From DASRWI01 sp035654655 (GTDB lineage Bacteria; Bacteroidota; Ignavibacteria; Ignavibacteriales; Ignavibacteriaceae): DNA of 64,000 nt. Of this stretch, positions 1 through 9,270 are shown one piece after another. The stretch is from assembly GCA_035654655.1 (NCBI GenBank), contig DASRWI010000030.1:124001-188000 (forward strand). Reading direction: 5' to 3'. Position 1 is the first letter of the stretch, and each line of letters opens with the position of its first letter. The position numbers were made by a program, and so were the translations under genes. The notes under the pieces are model-generated. The model worked only from the letters and a program-made list of their open reading frames with translations. It made no database searches and was not told the origin of the DNA.

Positions 1-476
1 AAAGCGGGGATATTGAAATTGAAGAAGAAAAAATTAATGCTAATGAAGTTATTCGTGAAATATTTAGTCTGAAAAAAGTAGAAGCTGTAAATAAAAATAT
101 TGGATTTATACTTCTTGAGAAAAGAGAAAATTGCATCTTTATAACTGATAAAACAAAATTTGAAAAAGTAATAAATGCTCTTATTGATAATGCAATTAAA
201 TACACTGAAGTTGGTGAAGTATATGTTTTAGTGGATATAGAAAATGGACAACTAAAAATAGAAATTACAGATACCGGTAGGGGAATAAATGAACATCAAA
301 TTAAAAGAATACTTGAGCCATTCTCTCAGGAAGAAGAGGGATATACCCGTAAATATGAAGGTGCCGGATTAGGACTTACGCTGGCGAGTAAATTTACAAA
401 ATTGCTTGGAGGTACCTTTATTTTAAATAGCAAAAAAGGAAATGGAACCACAATTTTAATCTATTTTCCTTGTTAA
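1..476 (+). CDS. Sensor histidine kinase, C-terminal part (5' end outside window)
   Basis: The reading frame is open from base 3 and gives the last 157 residues of a histidine kinase. It carries the HATPase_c ATP-binding domain: an N box (NALIDNAIKYT), a G1 box (DTGRGI), an F box (EPFSQ) and a G2 box (GAGLGLTLA). The HisKA part, any sensor domain and the phospho-acceptor histidine lie upstream of the window. A GTG at 231 could start a shorter frame, but the N box precedes it, so that is not the true start. No partner regulator is adjacent downstream. Family is certain, signal unknown. Confidence 0.9.
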   Translation, partial: SGDIEIEEEKINANEVIREIFSLKKVEAVNKNIGFILLEKRENCIFITDKTKFEKVINALIDNAIKYTEVGEVYVLVDIENGQLKIEITDTGRGINEHQIKRILEPFSQEEEGYTRKYEGAGLGLTLASKFTKLLGGTFILNSKKGNGTTILIYFPC

Positions 477-568
477 AAAATACACTTTTTATTGCTATTT
501 AACACACCTATTAAAACTATATCTAATTATTATAAGTCTCTATTTTATAAATATTTGGAGACGATTAT

Positions 569-1150
569 ATGGTTAAGATAAAAATGTTATTCTTATTATT
601 TACCTTTGCGTTTATTTTCGCAGCTTGCGAAAGAAAAACAGATAGTACTAACACAACTACAGATACCTTAGTTAATAAAGGAAATGATACCACCACCGTT
701 GTAAAAAAACATGATATGGAAGATGATTTCGTAATGAAAGCAGCCAGTGGGGGAATGATGGAAGTTCAGCTAGGTAAGTTAGCTCAACAAAAAGGTGGCT
801 CTAAAGAAGTTAAGAATTTTGGTCAAATGATGGTTACTGATCATACCAAGGCAAATAACCAATTAAAACAAGTAGCACAAAAATTGAATATTGTGTTACC
901 AGATTCAATGATGGAAGACCATCGTGATAAAATGAATGATTTGAAAGACCTTAAAGGGAAAGAGTTCGATGAAAAATATATTGATATGATGGTCAATGAT
1001 CATGAAGATGATGTAGATTTATTCAAAGATGCTGCTGATAATGATACTAGAGGTGAAGTAAAGACTTTTGCAAAAAATACTTTACCTGTTCTTCAGAAAC
1101 ATCTTGATAGAGCAAAACAAATAAAAGATAATTTGGACAAAAAGGATTAA
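569..1150 (+). CDS. DUF4142 (ferritin-like) lipoprotein
   Basis: A 193-residue protein with a lipoprotein signal peptide: basic start, hydrophobic run, lipobox ending at Cys20 (FAAC). A charged, threonine-rich linker follows to about residue 50. The rest is a helical DUF4142 domain (about 52-187) with the family pattern of MMVTDHTKAN and a second NDHEDDV helix. DUF4142 proteins are predicted ferritin-like four-helix bundles, usually in the periplasm; their role is not established. GGAG at 557-560 lies eight bases before the ATG. A strong terminator follows, so it is probably transcribed alone. Confidence 0.85.
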   Translation: MVKIKMLFLLFTFAFIFAACERKTDSTNTTTDTLVNKGNDTTTVVKKHDMEDDFVMKAASGGMMEVQLGKLAQQKGGSKEVKNFGQMMVTDHTKANNQLKQVAQKLNIVLPDSMMEDHRDKMNDLKDLKGKEFDEKYIDMMVNDHEDDVDLFKDAADNDTRGEVKTFAKNTLPVLQKHLDRAKQIKDNLDKKD

Positions 1151-1181
1151 GAAATCTTTTCTTGTTTTTGTATTTTAATTT

Positions 1182-1209
1182 AAACCCACGTTTTTACGTG
1201 GGTTTTTTT
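1182..1209 (+). terminator. Rho-independent terminator after the DUF4142 gene
   Basis: Perfect 8-bp stem ACCCACGT (1184-1191) and ACGTGGGT (1196-1203), four-base T loop, then a run of seven T. Confidence 0.9.
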
Positions 1210-1309
1210 ATTGTAATACTTAATAAAAAGTCCCCCTTTTTTAATTTTAAATAAGTATATTTTAAGTTAAATTGTCTTTATTATAAAATGAAATTTATGT
1301 GACCGAATT

Positions 1310-3916
1310 ATGCAGACACCTTTGATGTCCCAATACTTTAAAATTAAACAAAGCTATCCAGATACGATACTATTGTTCAGGGTTGGTGATTTTTTTGAGA
1401 CTTTTGAGGAAGATGCTAAAACAGCTTCTAAAGTTTTAGGAATTACATTAACACGTAGAGCAAATGGTGCTGCAGAAGATGTTCCTTTAGCAGGATTTCC
1501 TCATCACGCATTAGATTCTTATCTACCTAAACTCGTACGCGCAGGATTAAGAGTTGCCGTTTGTGAACAAATGGAAAATCCTAAATTCGCCAAAGGAATT
1601 GTAAAAAGGGAAGTTATTGAAGTTGTAACTCCTGGTGTTGCCTTCTCAGATAAATTGCTTGACCATAAAAAGAATAATTATGTAATGGCAGTTTATAAAA
1701 AGGATGAAATTGCAGGAGTATCATTTTGTGATATTTCTACCGGAGAGTTTTATACTTATGAAGTTCAAGAAAATAATATTGTTCAGCAGATTGAATCCAT
1801 TTCTCCATCAGAAATTTTAGTTCCTAAAAAAGACAAAGAATATTACGCAACCATTCTTGCAAAAATTAATGTTAATATAAAGCTTACTAAAATTGATGAT
1901 TGGATTTTTAATTTTGAATATGCTAAAGAATTACTTCTAATGCATTTCAAAACTGTAAATCTAAAAGGGTATGGAATAGATAATATTTTTGCCGGAATTA
2001 TAGCATCAGGTGCTGTATTAAATTATTTACAGGAAACACAAAAATCTAATCTTTCTCATATTAATAAAATCTCTGCATATAATCCTTCTGATTATATGAT
2101 TCTTGATAATCAAACAAAAAGAAATCTTGAAATTACTTATTCAATGTTTGATGGAACAAGAGATGGTTCGCTGATATCTATTTTGGATAAGACTCAAACT
2201 CCAATGGGTGCAAGATTACTTAAGAAATGGATTACTGCTCCTTTGCTTAAGCTTGATATGATTAGTAAAAGATTGGAATGTACTGAAGAATTTGTTAAAA
2301 ATAAAAGTCTAAGAAAAAATATATTAAAAGAAATTTCTGAGATAGGTGACCTTGAAAGATTAATTTCTAAAGTATGTACAGGAAGAGCAAACCCAAGAGA
2401 AGTTGTAAATTTAAAAACATCTTTAAAAAAAATTCCTATTATCCAGGAATTTTTAGAACAAACTGATGTAGTTACTCTGGAAGGAATTAAAAAATCTTTA
2501 AGCCCTCTGGAAGAATTAGTTCAGAAGATTGATAATGCAATAGTGGATTTTCCTCCAATCAATATTGCTGATGGTGGAGTAATAAAATATGGTTATTCTC
2601 CTGAACTTGATGAATTAAGAGACATCTCAATTCACGGAAAAGATTGGATAGCAAATCTTCAAAAAACTGAAAGAGAAAAAACAGGAATAAGTACTCTTAA
2701 GGTAAACTTCAATCGAGTATTTGGTTACTACATAGAAATTAGCAATGCCAACAAAGATAAAGTGCCGGCAGAATATATTCGTAAGCAGACATTAGTAAAC
2801 TCTGAAAGATATATTACTCCTGAATTAAAAACTTATGAAGATAAAATTCTTCACGCTGAAGAAAAAACTTATGAATTAGAATCTCAGCTGTTTAACGAAA
2901 TAAGATTGTTCATAGCCAACGAAGCAGAAATTATTCAGCTAAATGCAAAAGTAATTGCAATGCTTGACTGCTTTCTTTCATTTGCAGAGTGTGCAGATGT
3001 TTACAACTTTGTTAAGCCTGAAGTTAATAATGAAGATATTGTTGATATTATAGATGGAAGACATCCTGTTGTTGAAAATTTAATGATCCCCGGGAATAAG
3101 TATACACCTAATAGCTGCCAGCTTGATAATATTGAAAACCAAATTATAATTCTAACCGGACCTAATATGGCTGGTAAATCTGTTTACCTAAGGCAAATAG
3201 GTCTCATCGTTTTGCTTGCTCAAATTGGTTCTTATGTGCCTGCAGCTAAAGCCACCATTGGATTGGTTGATAGAATTTTTACAAGAGTTGGTGCTAATGA
3301 TAACATTACTACAGGTGAAAGTACATTCTTAGTTGAAATGCAGGAAGCTGCAAATATCTTAAACAATGCTACACATAAAAGTTTAATTCTGTTGGATGAA
3401 GTTGGAAGAGGAACAAGTACTTTTGATGGTATCTCTATCGCGTGGGCTTTAACTGAGTACTTGCACGAGAATCCACACATAGCAGCAAAGACTTTATTTG
3501 CAACTCACTATCACGAGTTGAATGAAATGGCTGATATATTCCCACGTATACAAAACTACAAAGTTGAAGTTCGTGAATATGAAGATAAGGTAATCTTCCT
3601 GCATAAAGTAAGCAGGGGGCAGGCGGACCACAGTTATGGTATTCAGGTAGCACAAATGGCAGGATTACCTAAGTATTTAACAGATAGAGCAAAAGAAATT
3701 CTCATCAATCTTGAAGATAAAGAACTTACACCTTATGAAGTAAAGAAGGAACGATTAAAAAAAGCTAATGTTATTGAGAACCAAATTAGTTTATTCGAGG
3801 TAAAAGATGATAAGATTAGAGATGAAATAAATGAAATAGAAATCAATAATCTTACTCCGCTTGATGCATTAAATAAATTGAGTGAATTAAAGAGAAAAGT
3901 AAAAGAAAATCCCTGA
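1310..3916 (+). CDS. mutS: DNA mismatch repair protein MutS
   Basis: Full-length 868-residue MutS. It binds mismatches as a dimer and uses ATP to recruit MutL. The mismatch-reading Phe-x-Glu is present at about residues 28-30 (FFE). The core, lever and clamp domains follow. The ATPase has a Walker A at about 617-624 (GPNMAGKS), signature GDNITTGESTF-like region, Walker B (LLDEVGRGTS) near 690-700 and the TH-loop histidine (FATHYHEL). The C-terminal helix-turn-helix ends with a short charged tail. The start fits the family, with only a few residues before the SQYFKIK helix. A second, very different MutS-like gene lies at 34363-36174. Confidence 0.98.
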   Translation: MQTPLMSQYFKIKQSYPDTILLFRVGDFFETFEEDAKTASKVLGITLTRRANGAAEDVPLAGFPHHALDSYLPKLVRAGLRVAVCEQMENPKFAKGIVKREVIEVVTPGVAFSDKLLDHKKNNYVMAVYKKDEIAGVSFCDISTGEFYTYEVQENNIVQQIESISPSEILVPKKDKEYYATILAKINVNIKLTKIDDWIFNFEYAKELLLMHFKTVNLKGYGIDNIFAGIIASGAVLNYLQETQKSNLSHINKISAYNPSDYMILDNQTKRNLEITYSMFDGTRDGSLISILDKTQTPMGARLLKKWITAPLLKLDMISKRLECTEEFVKNKSLRKNILKEISEIGDLERLISKVCTGRANPREVVNLKTSLKKIPIIQEFLEQTDVVTLEGIKKSLSPLEELVQKIDNAIVDFPPINIADGGVIKYGYSPELDELRDISIHGKDWIANLQKTEREKTGISTLKVNFNRVFGYYIEISNANKDKVPAEYIRKQTLVNSERYITPELKTYEDKILHAEEKTYELESQLFNEIRLFIANEAEIIQLNAKVIAMLDCFLSFAECADVYNFVKPEVNNEDIVDIIDGRHPVVENLMIPGNKYTPNSCQLDNIENQIIILTGPNMAGKSVYLRQIGLIVLLAQIGSYVPAAKATIGLVDRIFTRVGANDNITTGESTFLVEMQEAANILNNATHKSLILLDEVGRGTSTFDGISIAWALTEYLHENPHIAAKTLFATHYHELNEMADIFPRIQNYKVEVREYEDKVIFLHKVSRGQADHSYGIQVAQMAGLPKYLTDRAKEILINLEDKELTPYEVKKERLKKANVIENQISLFEVKDDKIRDEINEIEINNLTPLDALNKLSELKRKVKENP

Positions 3917-3924
3917 GTGAAGTT

Positions 3925-4542
3925 ATGTTTATCAAAAAATTATCATTTGTAATATTATTATCTTTATTATTCCAATTTTGTGGAACTAAGTACACTCCTG
4001 AGCAGCAAAAGTATATTCAGGAAATCGAAAAAGAAAGAACTGCAAAAAACGAGTATATGAAGAATTCACCTGAATCTCCCTTTAATTATAAAGGGAAAGT
4101 GCATTTTGAAAATTTGAAGTACTATGATGTTGATCCTGAATTCGTATTCAAAAGTAAAATCTATGAATACGAAAAAAAGGATACAGTAAAAGTATTTGGT
4201 ACCAAAGGTGAAGAACGTAAAGCCGTACGTTATGGTTATATTAAGTTTAATTTTGATTCTAAACCTTATAAGCTAAATGTGTATAAAGGTTTTGCTAAAA
4301 CAGGACAGGAATATTATAGTATCTGGTTTACAGATAAAACAACAGGCAAAGAGACTTATGGTGTTGGAAGGTATTTAGATATTGAATTGAATAATGATAA
4401 AGATTTTTTGTACACGATAGATTTCAACCTGGCATATAGTCCATATTGTTCATATAGCCCGAACTATTCCTGTGCTATACCTACAAAAGAAGATTATATC
4501 CCTCTTGCTGTTGAAGCAGGAGAAAAGAACTTTCATAAATAA
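3925..4542 (+). CDS. DUF1684 lipoprotein
   Basis: A 205-residue predicted lipoprotein with lipobox ending at Cys19 (LFQFC). The mature part matches DUF1684: a YKGKVHF start, strands with an FGTKGEERKAVRYGY segment, a WFTDKTTGKETYG(V)GRYLD segment and the diagnostic Cys-rich end with NLAYSPYCSYSP and SCAIPTKEDY. The cysteines there are conserved in the family. No biochemical function is established. It starts eight bases after mutS and is probably co-transcribed with mutS and the following DAHP synthase gene. Confidence 0.85.
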   Translation: MFIKKLSFVILLSLLFQFCGTKYTPEQQKYIQEIEKERTAKNEYMKNSPESPFNYKGKVHFENLKYYDVDPEFVFKSKIYEYEKKDTVKVFGTKGEERKAVRYGYIKFNFDSKPYKLNVYKGFAKTGQEYYSIWFTDKTTGKETYGVGRYLDIELNNDKDFLYTIDFNLAYSPYCSYSPNYSCAIPTKEDYIPLAVEAGEKNFHK

Positions 4543-4554
4543 ATTGAGGATGAG

Positions 4555-5574
4555 TTGGTAATAGTTCTTGAAAGAAAAATTTCTGACGAGCAGGTTAATT
4601 CGATTATAAATAAGCTTGAAGATTATGGATTTAAAGTTCATAAGTCCCAAGGTAATGAGCAGATACTACTTGGTGCAATTGATGTTAAGAATGATTTTGA
4701 TATCCGTAAGATAAAAGTACTTGATGGTGTATCTGAAGTATATAGAATTACTGAACCGTTTAAACTTGCAAGCAGGATTTTCAAAGAAGAAAATACTGAA
4801 GTAAAAATTAAAGATGTTACTATTGGCGGTGATGAAGTTATTGTCATTGCAGGACCTTGTGCAGTAGAAGGTGAAGAACAGATTTTTAAGATTGCTGAAT
4901 ATGTATCTAAAGCAGGTGCAAAGCTTTTAAGAGGGGGAGCATTTAAACCGAGGACTTCCCCTTATTCTTTCCAGGGTTTAGGTCTTGATGGACTTAAGTT
5001 AATGAGACAAGCTGCTGATAAATATGGACTTCTTGTAATTACAGAAATTATTGAAGCTAACCAGATTGAAATTTTTCAGGAATATGCAGATGTACTTCAG
5101 CTTGGTTCAAGAAATATGCAGAATTTTCCACTGCTTAGAGAAATTGGTAAATCCAATATGCCTGTAATGATAAAGAGAGGGTTTGCTGCAACAATTGAGG
5201 AATGGTTAATGTCTGCTGAATACGTGCTTACAAATGGCAATCCCAATGTTATGCTTTGCGAAAGAGGAATAAGAACATTTGAATCATCCACACGCAATAC
5301 ATTTGATTTAGCTGCCATCCCCGTTGTACATAAGAAGAGTCACTTGCCAGTATTGGCAGACCCTTCACACGCAACAGGTCTTAGAGATAAAGTACTTCCA
5401 ATGGCAAGAGCAGCAGTAGCCGCTGGTGCTGATGGCTTAATGGTTGAAGTACATTACGACCCTGAACAAGCTTTATCCGATGGACCACAAGCATTACTCC
5501 CTGATGAATTTACAGAACTGATGAAACAAGTAAAATTAATCGCAGAAGTAATTGGAAGAAGAGTAGGGGAATAA
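4555..5574 (+). CDS. aroF: 3-deoxy-7-phosphoheptulonate (DAHP) synthase, type I-beta with N-terminal regulatory domain
   Basis: A 339-residue enzyme that condenses phosphoenolpyruvate with erythrose 4-phosphate, the first step of the shikimate pathway. Residues 1-70 form a ferredoxin-like regulatory domain like that of Thermotoga maritima DAHP synthase, where it mediates feedback by aromatic amino acids. The barrel has IAGPCAVEG, LRGGAFKPRTSPYSFQGLG, the KRGF lysine, CERGIRTFE and the ADPSHATG metal/phosphate motif. The start is TTG: GAGG at 4546-4549 lies five bases upstream and the N-terminus aligns with the family. aroE is at 54451 in a separate locus. Confidence 0.95.
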   Translation: MVIVLERKISDEQVNSIINKLEDYGFKVHKSQGNEQILLGAIDVKNDFDIRKIKVLDGVSEVYRITEPFKLASRIFKEENTEVKIKDVTIGGDEVIVIAGPCAVEGEEQIFKIAEYVSKAGAKLLRGGAFKPRTSPYSFQGLGLDGLKLMRQAADKYGLLVITEIIEANQIEIFQEYADVLQLGSRNMQNFPLLREIGKSNMPVMIKRGFAATIEEWLMSAEYVLTNGNPNVMLCERGIRTFESSTRNTFDLAAIPVVHKKSHLPVLADPSHATGLRDKVLPMARAAVAAGADGLMVEVHYDPEQALSDGPQALLPDEFTELMKQVKLIAEVIGRRVGE

Positions 5575-5578
5575 TTCT

Positions 5579-5947
5579 TTACTTTGCGTTCGGGTCATTT
5601 TGCATTATGCCAAATATATTTCCTTCTGTATCTCTGCAGTAGGACATATATCCAACTCCAGGTATAGCATCCTTAGGAGTAACTACTTCTCCTCCTGCTT
5701 TTTTAATTTTTTCATTGAAATCATCAACTGATGCTACTTCAATTGTGTTCACAATAGTTGGCCAGTTTTCCTTCCTTTCGAATATTGCTCCATCAATACC
5801 TGTTTCACCTTGTTCACCGGTTTTGATTAACCAATATGGCATAGGACCTTCCCATTTATTTATTTGCCATCCAAAAATATCTGAATAAAACTTTGTTGCT
5901 CTATCAGGTTGTTCAGCTGCTATTTCAAAATGTACTACTCTGTTCAT
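5579..5947 (-). CDS. VOC superfamily (glyoxalase-like) protein
   Basis: A 122-residue single-module VOC protein with two beta-alpha-beta units. It starts MNRVVHFEIAA and runs through YSDIFGWQINKWEGPMPYW, VASVDDFNEKIKKAGGEVVTPK and a closing DTEGNIFGIMQND segment, typical of the small Cfp30B/27-kDa antigen-like VOC group. His6, Glu8 and the late Asp/Glu are candidate metal ligands. Substrate is unknown. It converges on the DAHP synthase gene with only four bases between the stops and no visible terminator. Confidence 0.85.
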   Translation of the reverse strand: MNRVVHFEIAAEQPDRATKFYSDIFGWQINKWEGPMPYWLIKTGEQGETGIDGAIFERKENWPTIVNTIEVASVDDFNEKIKKAGGEVVTPKDAIPGVGYMSYCRDTEGNIFGIMQNDPNAK

Positions 5948-6044
5948 AATTATTCCTTTTGTAATTTCTTATAAATTAAGTATTTACAGATTCACTCAAA
6001 ATGACATTTTGTACTTGTGCAGATTTTTGTCAATTTTCATTAAA

Positions 6045-6080
6045 ACAAATAAATTATAAGTTTAAATTCTATTTATTTGT
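6045..6080. promoter_or_regulatory. AT-rich 10-bp inverted repeat upstream of the MORN-like repeat gene
   Basis: ACAAATAAAT (6045-6054) and ATTTATTTGT (6071-6080) are perfect reverse complements with a 16-base spacer, ending 27 bases before the ATG at 6108. It could be a leader hairpin or an operator; composition alone makes chance plausible. Confidence 0.3.
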
Positions 6081-6107
6081 TAGAATTATTCAAAATTACG
6101 TGGAATT

Positions 6108-7430
6108 ATGAAGATTAGCCGAATTTTATTTCTTTTTTTAGTTAGTTCAATATGCTTATTTGCTCAGGATTCAACCAGCAACATCAAAAAGACTTTTTAT
6201 CCAAATGGTGTTCTAAAAACTGAAGGAGAGTATTGGAGAGACCAGCTTCATGGTACTTATAAGGAGTATTATCCAACCGGAAAGTTGTGGAAGGAATGGA
6301 GATTTATGAATGGAAGGGAAGAGGGACTTTCCAAGTGGTACTTTGAATCCGGAATATTAAGCATTGAATGGAATTACAGGAATGGGAAAAGAGAAGGTGT
6401 TTCTAAATGGTATTATGAAACTGGTGAAAAATGGGCTGAGCAAAATTATGTTAATGATAAGCTTGAAGGTATAACAAGGACTTATTATAAAACCAAAGAA
6501 CTTCAGGGTGAATGGAATTTTGTTAATGGTGTGCTGAATGGAGTTGCCAAAATTTATTTTAAGAATGGTAAAGTTGAAGTAGAGAAGAAATTCTTAAATG
6601 GTAAAATGCACGGAACTGCAAATATTTATTTTGATAATGGAAAACTTACTTTAACAGCATTCTATATAAATGATAAGCTTGAAGGACAGGTTAAGATATA
6701 TGACCTTGCCGGGAATGTTCGTGTGGTGGATGATTATATCAGCAATGAACTTGTTAATCGTGTTCGTTATGATATAATGGGTGATGTTTCTGTTAAAGAA
6801 AGAATTGATAGAAAGTATTTCCCTAATGGTTCCCTTCAGGAAGAAGTATTTTTAAGAAATAATGTTAAAGATGATTTTAGAAAATTATATTATACAAGCG
6901 GGTATTTAAGAGAAGAATGGAATTATAAAAATGATGTCCTTCAGGGACGCTCATTTGAGTTTTATGAAGGCGGTTTAATGAAGGCTTCCAAGGATTATAT
7001 CAATGGTGTGCAGACAGGTATTACAAGGTTATATTATTCATCTGGAAGATTAAAGCAAGAAGTTAATTATAGAGATAATAAGATGAACGGTATTGTTCTT
7101 AATTATTATGATAATAATATTGTTCAGGTGATGGCAAATTATAAAGATAATGTTTTAGATGGTTCTTATAAGACTTATTATGAAACTGGTGTAATAGAAT
7201 CTGAAGTGAATTATAAAGATGGTAAACCAAATGGGATTAAATATACTTACACTAAAAATCATTCTTTAAAACTTGAAGAAAATTTTGTTGATGGCAGACT
7301 CGAAGGTTGGGTTAAATCTTATTACGATGATGGAAAAATAAATCGGGAAGAGTTCTACCAAACCGGTACGATGATAAAAAGTAAAGAATATAATCAGAAA
7401 GGATTACTGGTTTCTACTTATGGTTATTAA
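6108..7430 (+). CDS. Secreted MORN-like (YwqK-type) repeat protein
   Basis: A 440-residue exported protein: signal peptide of about 19 residues ending CLFAQ, then a long array of roughly 23-residue repeats with consensus Y-x2-G-x-L-x2-E-x-N-Y-x-N-G-K-x-x-G-x3-x-Y-Y. This is the MORN_2 pattern that automatic pipelines call YwqK-family antitoxin. No toxin-like gene is adjacent, so the antitoxin label is not supported here. A stretch near residues 215-235 (YDIMGDVSVKERID) interrupts the array. The repeats should form an extended beta-hairpin solenoid in the periplasm or on the surface. It overlaps the next, related gene by 11 bases. Confidence 0.85.
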   Translation: MKISRILFLFLVSSICLFAQDSTSNIKKTFYPNGVLKTEGEYWRDQLHGTYKEYYPTGKLWKEWRFMNGREEGLSKWYFESGILSIEWNYRNGKREGVSKWYYETGEKWAEQNYVNDKLEGITRTYYKTKELQGEWNFVNGVLNGVAKIYFKNGKVEVEKKFLNGKMHGTANIYFDNGKLTLTAFYINDKLEGQVKIYDLAGNVRVVDDYISNELVNRVRYDIMGDVSVKERIDRKYFPNGSLQEEVFLRNNVKDDFRKLYYTSGYLREEWNYKNDVLQGRSFEFYEGGLMKASKDYINGVQTGITRLYYSSGRLKQEVNYRDNKMNGIVLNYYDNNIVQVMANYKDNVLDGSYKTYYETGVIESEVNYKDGKPNGIKYTYTKNHSLKLEENFVDGRLEGWVKSYYDDGKINREEFYQTGTMIKSKEYNQKGLLVSTYGY

Positions 7431-8331
7431 AATTAAATCGCTTGTAGTTTTTATTATTTTATTCTCTTTCATAACTTCTGCTCAGCAGGAAAAAAAAGAA
7501 ATGTATCCTTCGGGTGTTTTGAAAAAATTAGAACATCTTGATAATGGTAAATTAAATGCTGAATGTTATTATTACTCTCAAGCAGGTATTCTCAATAGTA
7601 TGATTACTTATGACCACGGAGTTAAACAAGGTCCGGCTTACAATTATTATGACAATGGCGTACTTAAGGAAACTTATAATTATTCAAGCAATAAATATGA
7701 TGGACCTTATACAGGTTATCATCCTTTAGGCACCAAGAGTGAAGAAGGAACCTATGAAGATGGAGTACTTCAAGGTGAGTTTACTACATACTATGAAACA
7801 GGAGAACTAAAATCTAAAGTTCAACTTGTAGGTGGTAGGAAGGAAGGTATAGCTTACGAATATCATAAAAACGGACAAGTTAAAGCTGAAGGAAATTATA
7901 CAGGAGATACCCAGGATGGAGTGTTTTCTTTTTATCACGAGAATGGTGTTTTAAGAGGTCAGTGGAAATATGAAATGGGAAAACTTCAGGGAATAACAAA
8001 AGAATTTGATGAGAATGGAAATGTTTTTGAAGTAAGTGCATTCACTAACGGAAAGCTTGATGGTGAGGTAATTAGTTATTATCCAAATGGAAATGTTAAA
8101 AGCAAATCAAAGTATGAAAAAGGTTTGAGAGTGGGTGAGTACTTAACTTATTACGAAGATGGTACTTTATGGACGGAGCAATTGTATAAGAAGAATCATC
8201 TTGATGGTGAAACAAAAATCTACAGAAAAGATAAAAGTTTGTGGTATATTGAGAATTATTCTGATGGTAAATTAATTAGCAGTAAAGAATTTTCAATGGA
8301 TGGAAAAGTTCTTTCTGAAAAAAAATTTTAA
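7420..8331 (+). CDS. Second secreted MORN-like (YwqK-type) repeat protein
   Basis: A 303-residue paralogue of the preceding gene: signal peptide ending about SFITSAQQ, then about eleven repeats such as YYENGVLRGQWKYEMGKLQG and YYPNGNVKSKSKYEKGLRVG. The ATG lies inside the last codons of the upstream gene in another frame, so the two are translationally coupled. This suggests tandem duplication and a joint role at the cell envelope. Function is unknown; MORN-like arrays elsewhere serve as scaffolds or binding surfaces. Confidence 0.85.
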   Translation: MVIKIKSLVVFIILFSFITSAQQEKKEMYPSGVLKKLEHLDNGKLNAECYYYSQAGILNSMITYDHGVKQGPAYNYYDNGVLKETYNYSSNKYDGPYTGYHPLGTKSEEGTYEDGVLQGEFTTYYETGELKSKVQLVGGRKEGIAYEYHKNGQVKAEGNYTGDTQDGVFSFYHENGVLRGQWKYEMGKLQGITKEFDENGNVFEVSAFTNGKLDGEVISYYPNGNVKSKSKYEKGLRVGEYLTYYEDGTLWTEQLYKKNHLDGETKIYRKDKSLWYIENYSDGKLISSKEFSMDGKVLSEKKF

Positions 8332-8349
8332 CAACATTATCAATAACAA

Positions 8350-9270
8350 ATGACTAATAAAAAATTTAATGTAGGTCTTATCCAAATCTCAATCGATAAA
8401 GACCTTGAAAAAAATACTAAGAAAGCTGAAGAATATATTACCAAAGCTGCAAAGCAAGGAGCAAATGTTATTTGTTTGCCAGAGCTTTACAGGTCATTAT
8501 ATTTTTGCCAGAAGGAAGATATTGATTTATTTGATTTAGCAGAAACTGTACCTGGTCCTTCAACAAAGGCATTTGCAAAATTAGCTGCAAAATTAAATGT
8601 TGTTATAGTTGTTCCCATTTTTGAAAAGAGAGCTATCGGAGTTTATCATAATAGTGTCATTGTTATTGATAACAAAGGAAACATTTCTGGTATGTACAGG
8701 AAGATGCATATTCCAGATGACCCTGCATTTTATGAAAAATTTTATTTTACTCCAGGTGACCTGGGATTTAAATCCTTTAACACAGAATTTGGTAATATTG
8801 GAACACTTATTTGCTGGGATCAATGGTATCCTGAAGGTGCCCGTTTAACCGCATTAAAAGGCGCTGAGGTGCTTTTTTACCCTACAGCCATAGGTTGGCA
8901 CCCCTATGAAAAAGCAGAGCATGGAAAGGCTCAATTTGAGTCTTGGGTTACTGTTCAAAGAGGGCATGCTATTGCTAATGGAGTTTATGTTGCTGCTGCA
9001 AATCGTGTTGGTCATGAAAAATTTATTGAAGGTACAGCAGGATTGGAATTTTGGGGAGCTTCATTCATTGCCGACCCCCAAGGTATAGTAATTGCGCAGG
9101 CATCACACGATAAGGAAGAAATTTTAATTGCTGAAATTGACCCTTCAAGAATTGAATACATCAGAAGAAACTGGCCATTCTTAAGAGACAGGCGTATTGA
9201 TGCATATGATGGAATAGAAAAACGTTTTCTGGATGAATCAAATAACTCCTCAACAGAAAAAACTTTATGA
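8350..9270 (+). CDS. aguB: N-carbamoylputrescine amidase
   Basis: A 306-residue nitrilase-superfamily amidohydrolase that releases ammonia and CO2 from N-carbamoylputrescine to give putrescine. The catalytic triad is visible: Glu in LPELYRS (about 45), Lys in YRKMHIPDDP (about 119) and Cys in LICWDQWYPE (about 156). The YHNSV and PTAIGWHP segments match the plant and bacterial AguB/CPA group. The stop overlaps the start of the agmatine deiminase gene by four bases (ATGA), which strongly supports this substrate. Confidence 0.95.
   Translation: MTNKKFNVGLIQISIDKDLEKNTKKAEEYITKAAKQGANVICLPELYRSLYFCQKEDIDLFDLAETVPGPSTKAFAKLAAKLNVVIVVPIFEKRAIGVYHNSVIVIDNKGNISGMYRKMHIPDDPAFYEKFYFTPGDLGFKSFNTEFGNIGTLICWDQWYPEGARLTALKGAEVLFYPTAIGWHPYEKAEHGKAQFESWVTVQRGHAIANGVYVAAANRVGHEKFIEGTAGLEFWGASFIADPQGIVIAQASHDKEEILIAEIDPSRIEYIRRNWPFLRDRRIDAYDGIEKRFLDESNNSSTEKTL

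Noticed and set aside
3232..3653. Two minus-strand frames inside mutS
   Set aside because: Antisense to the conserved MutS ATPase; no start signal.
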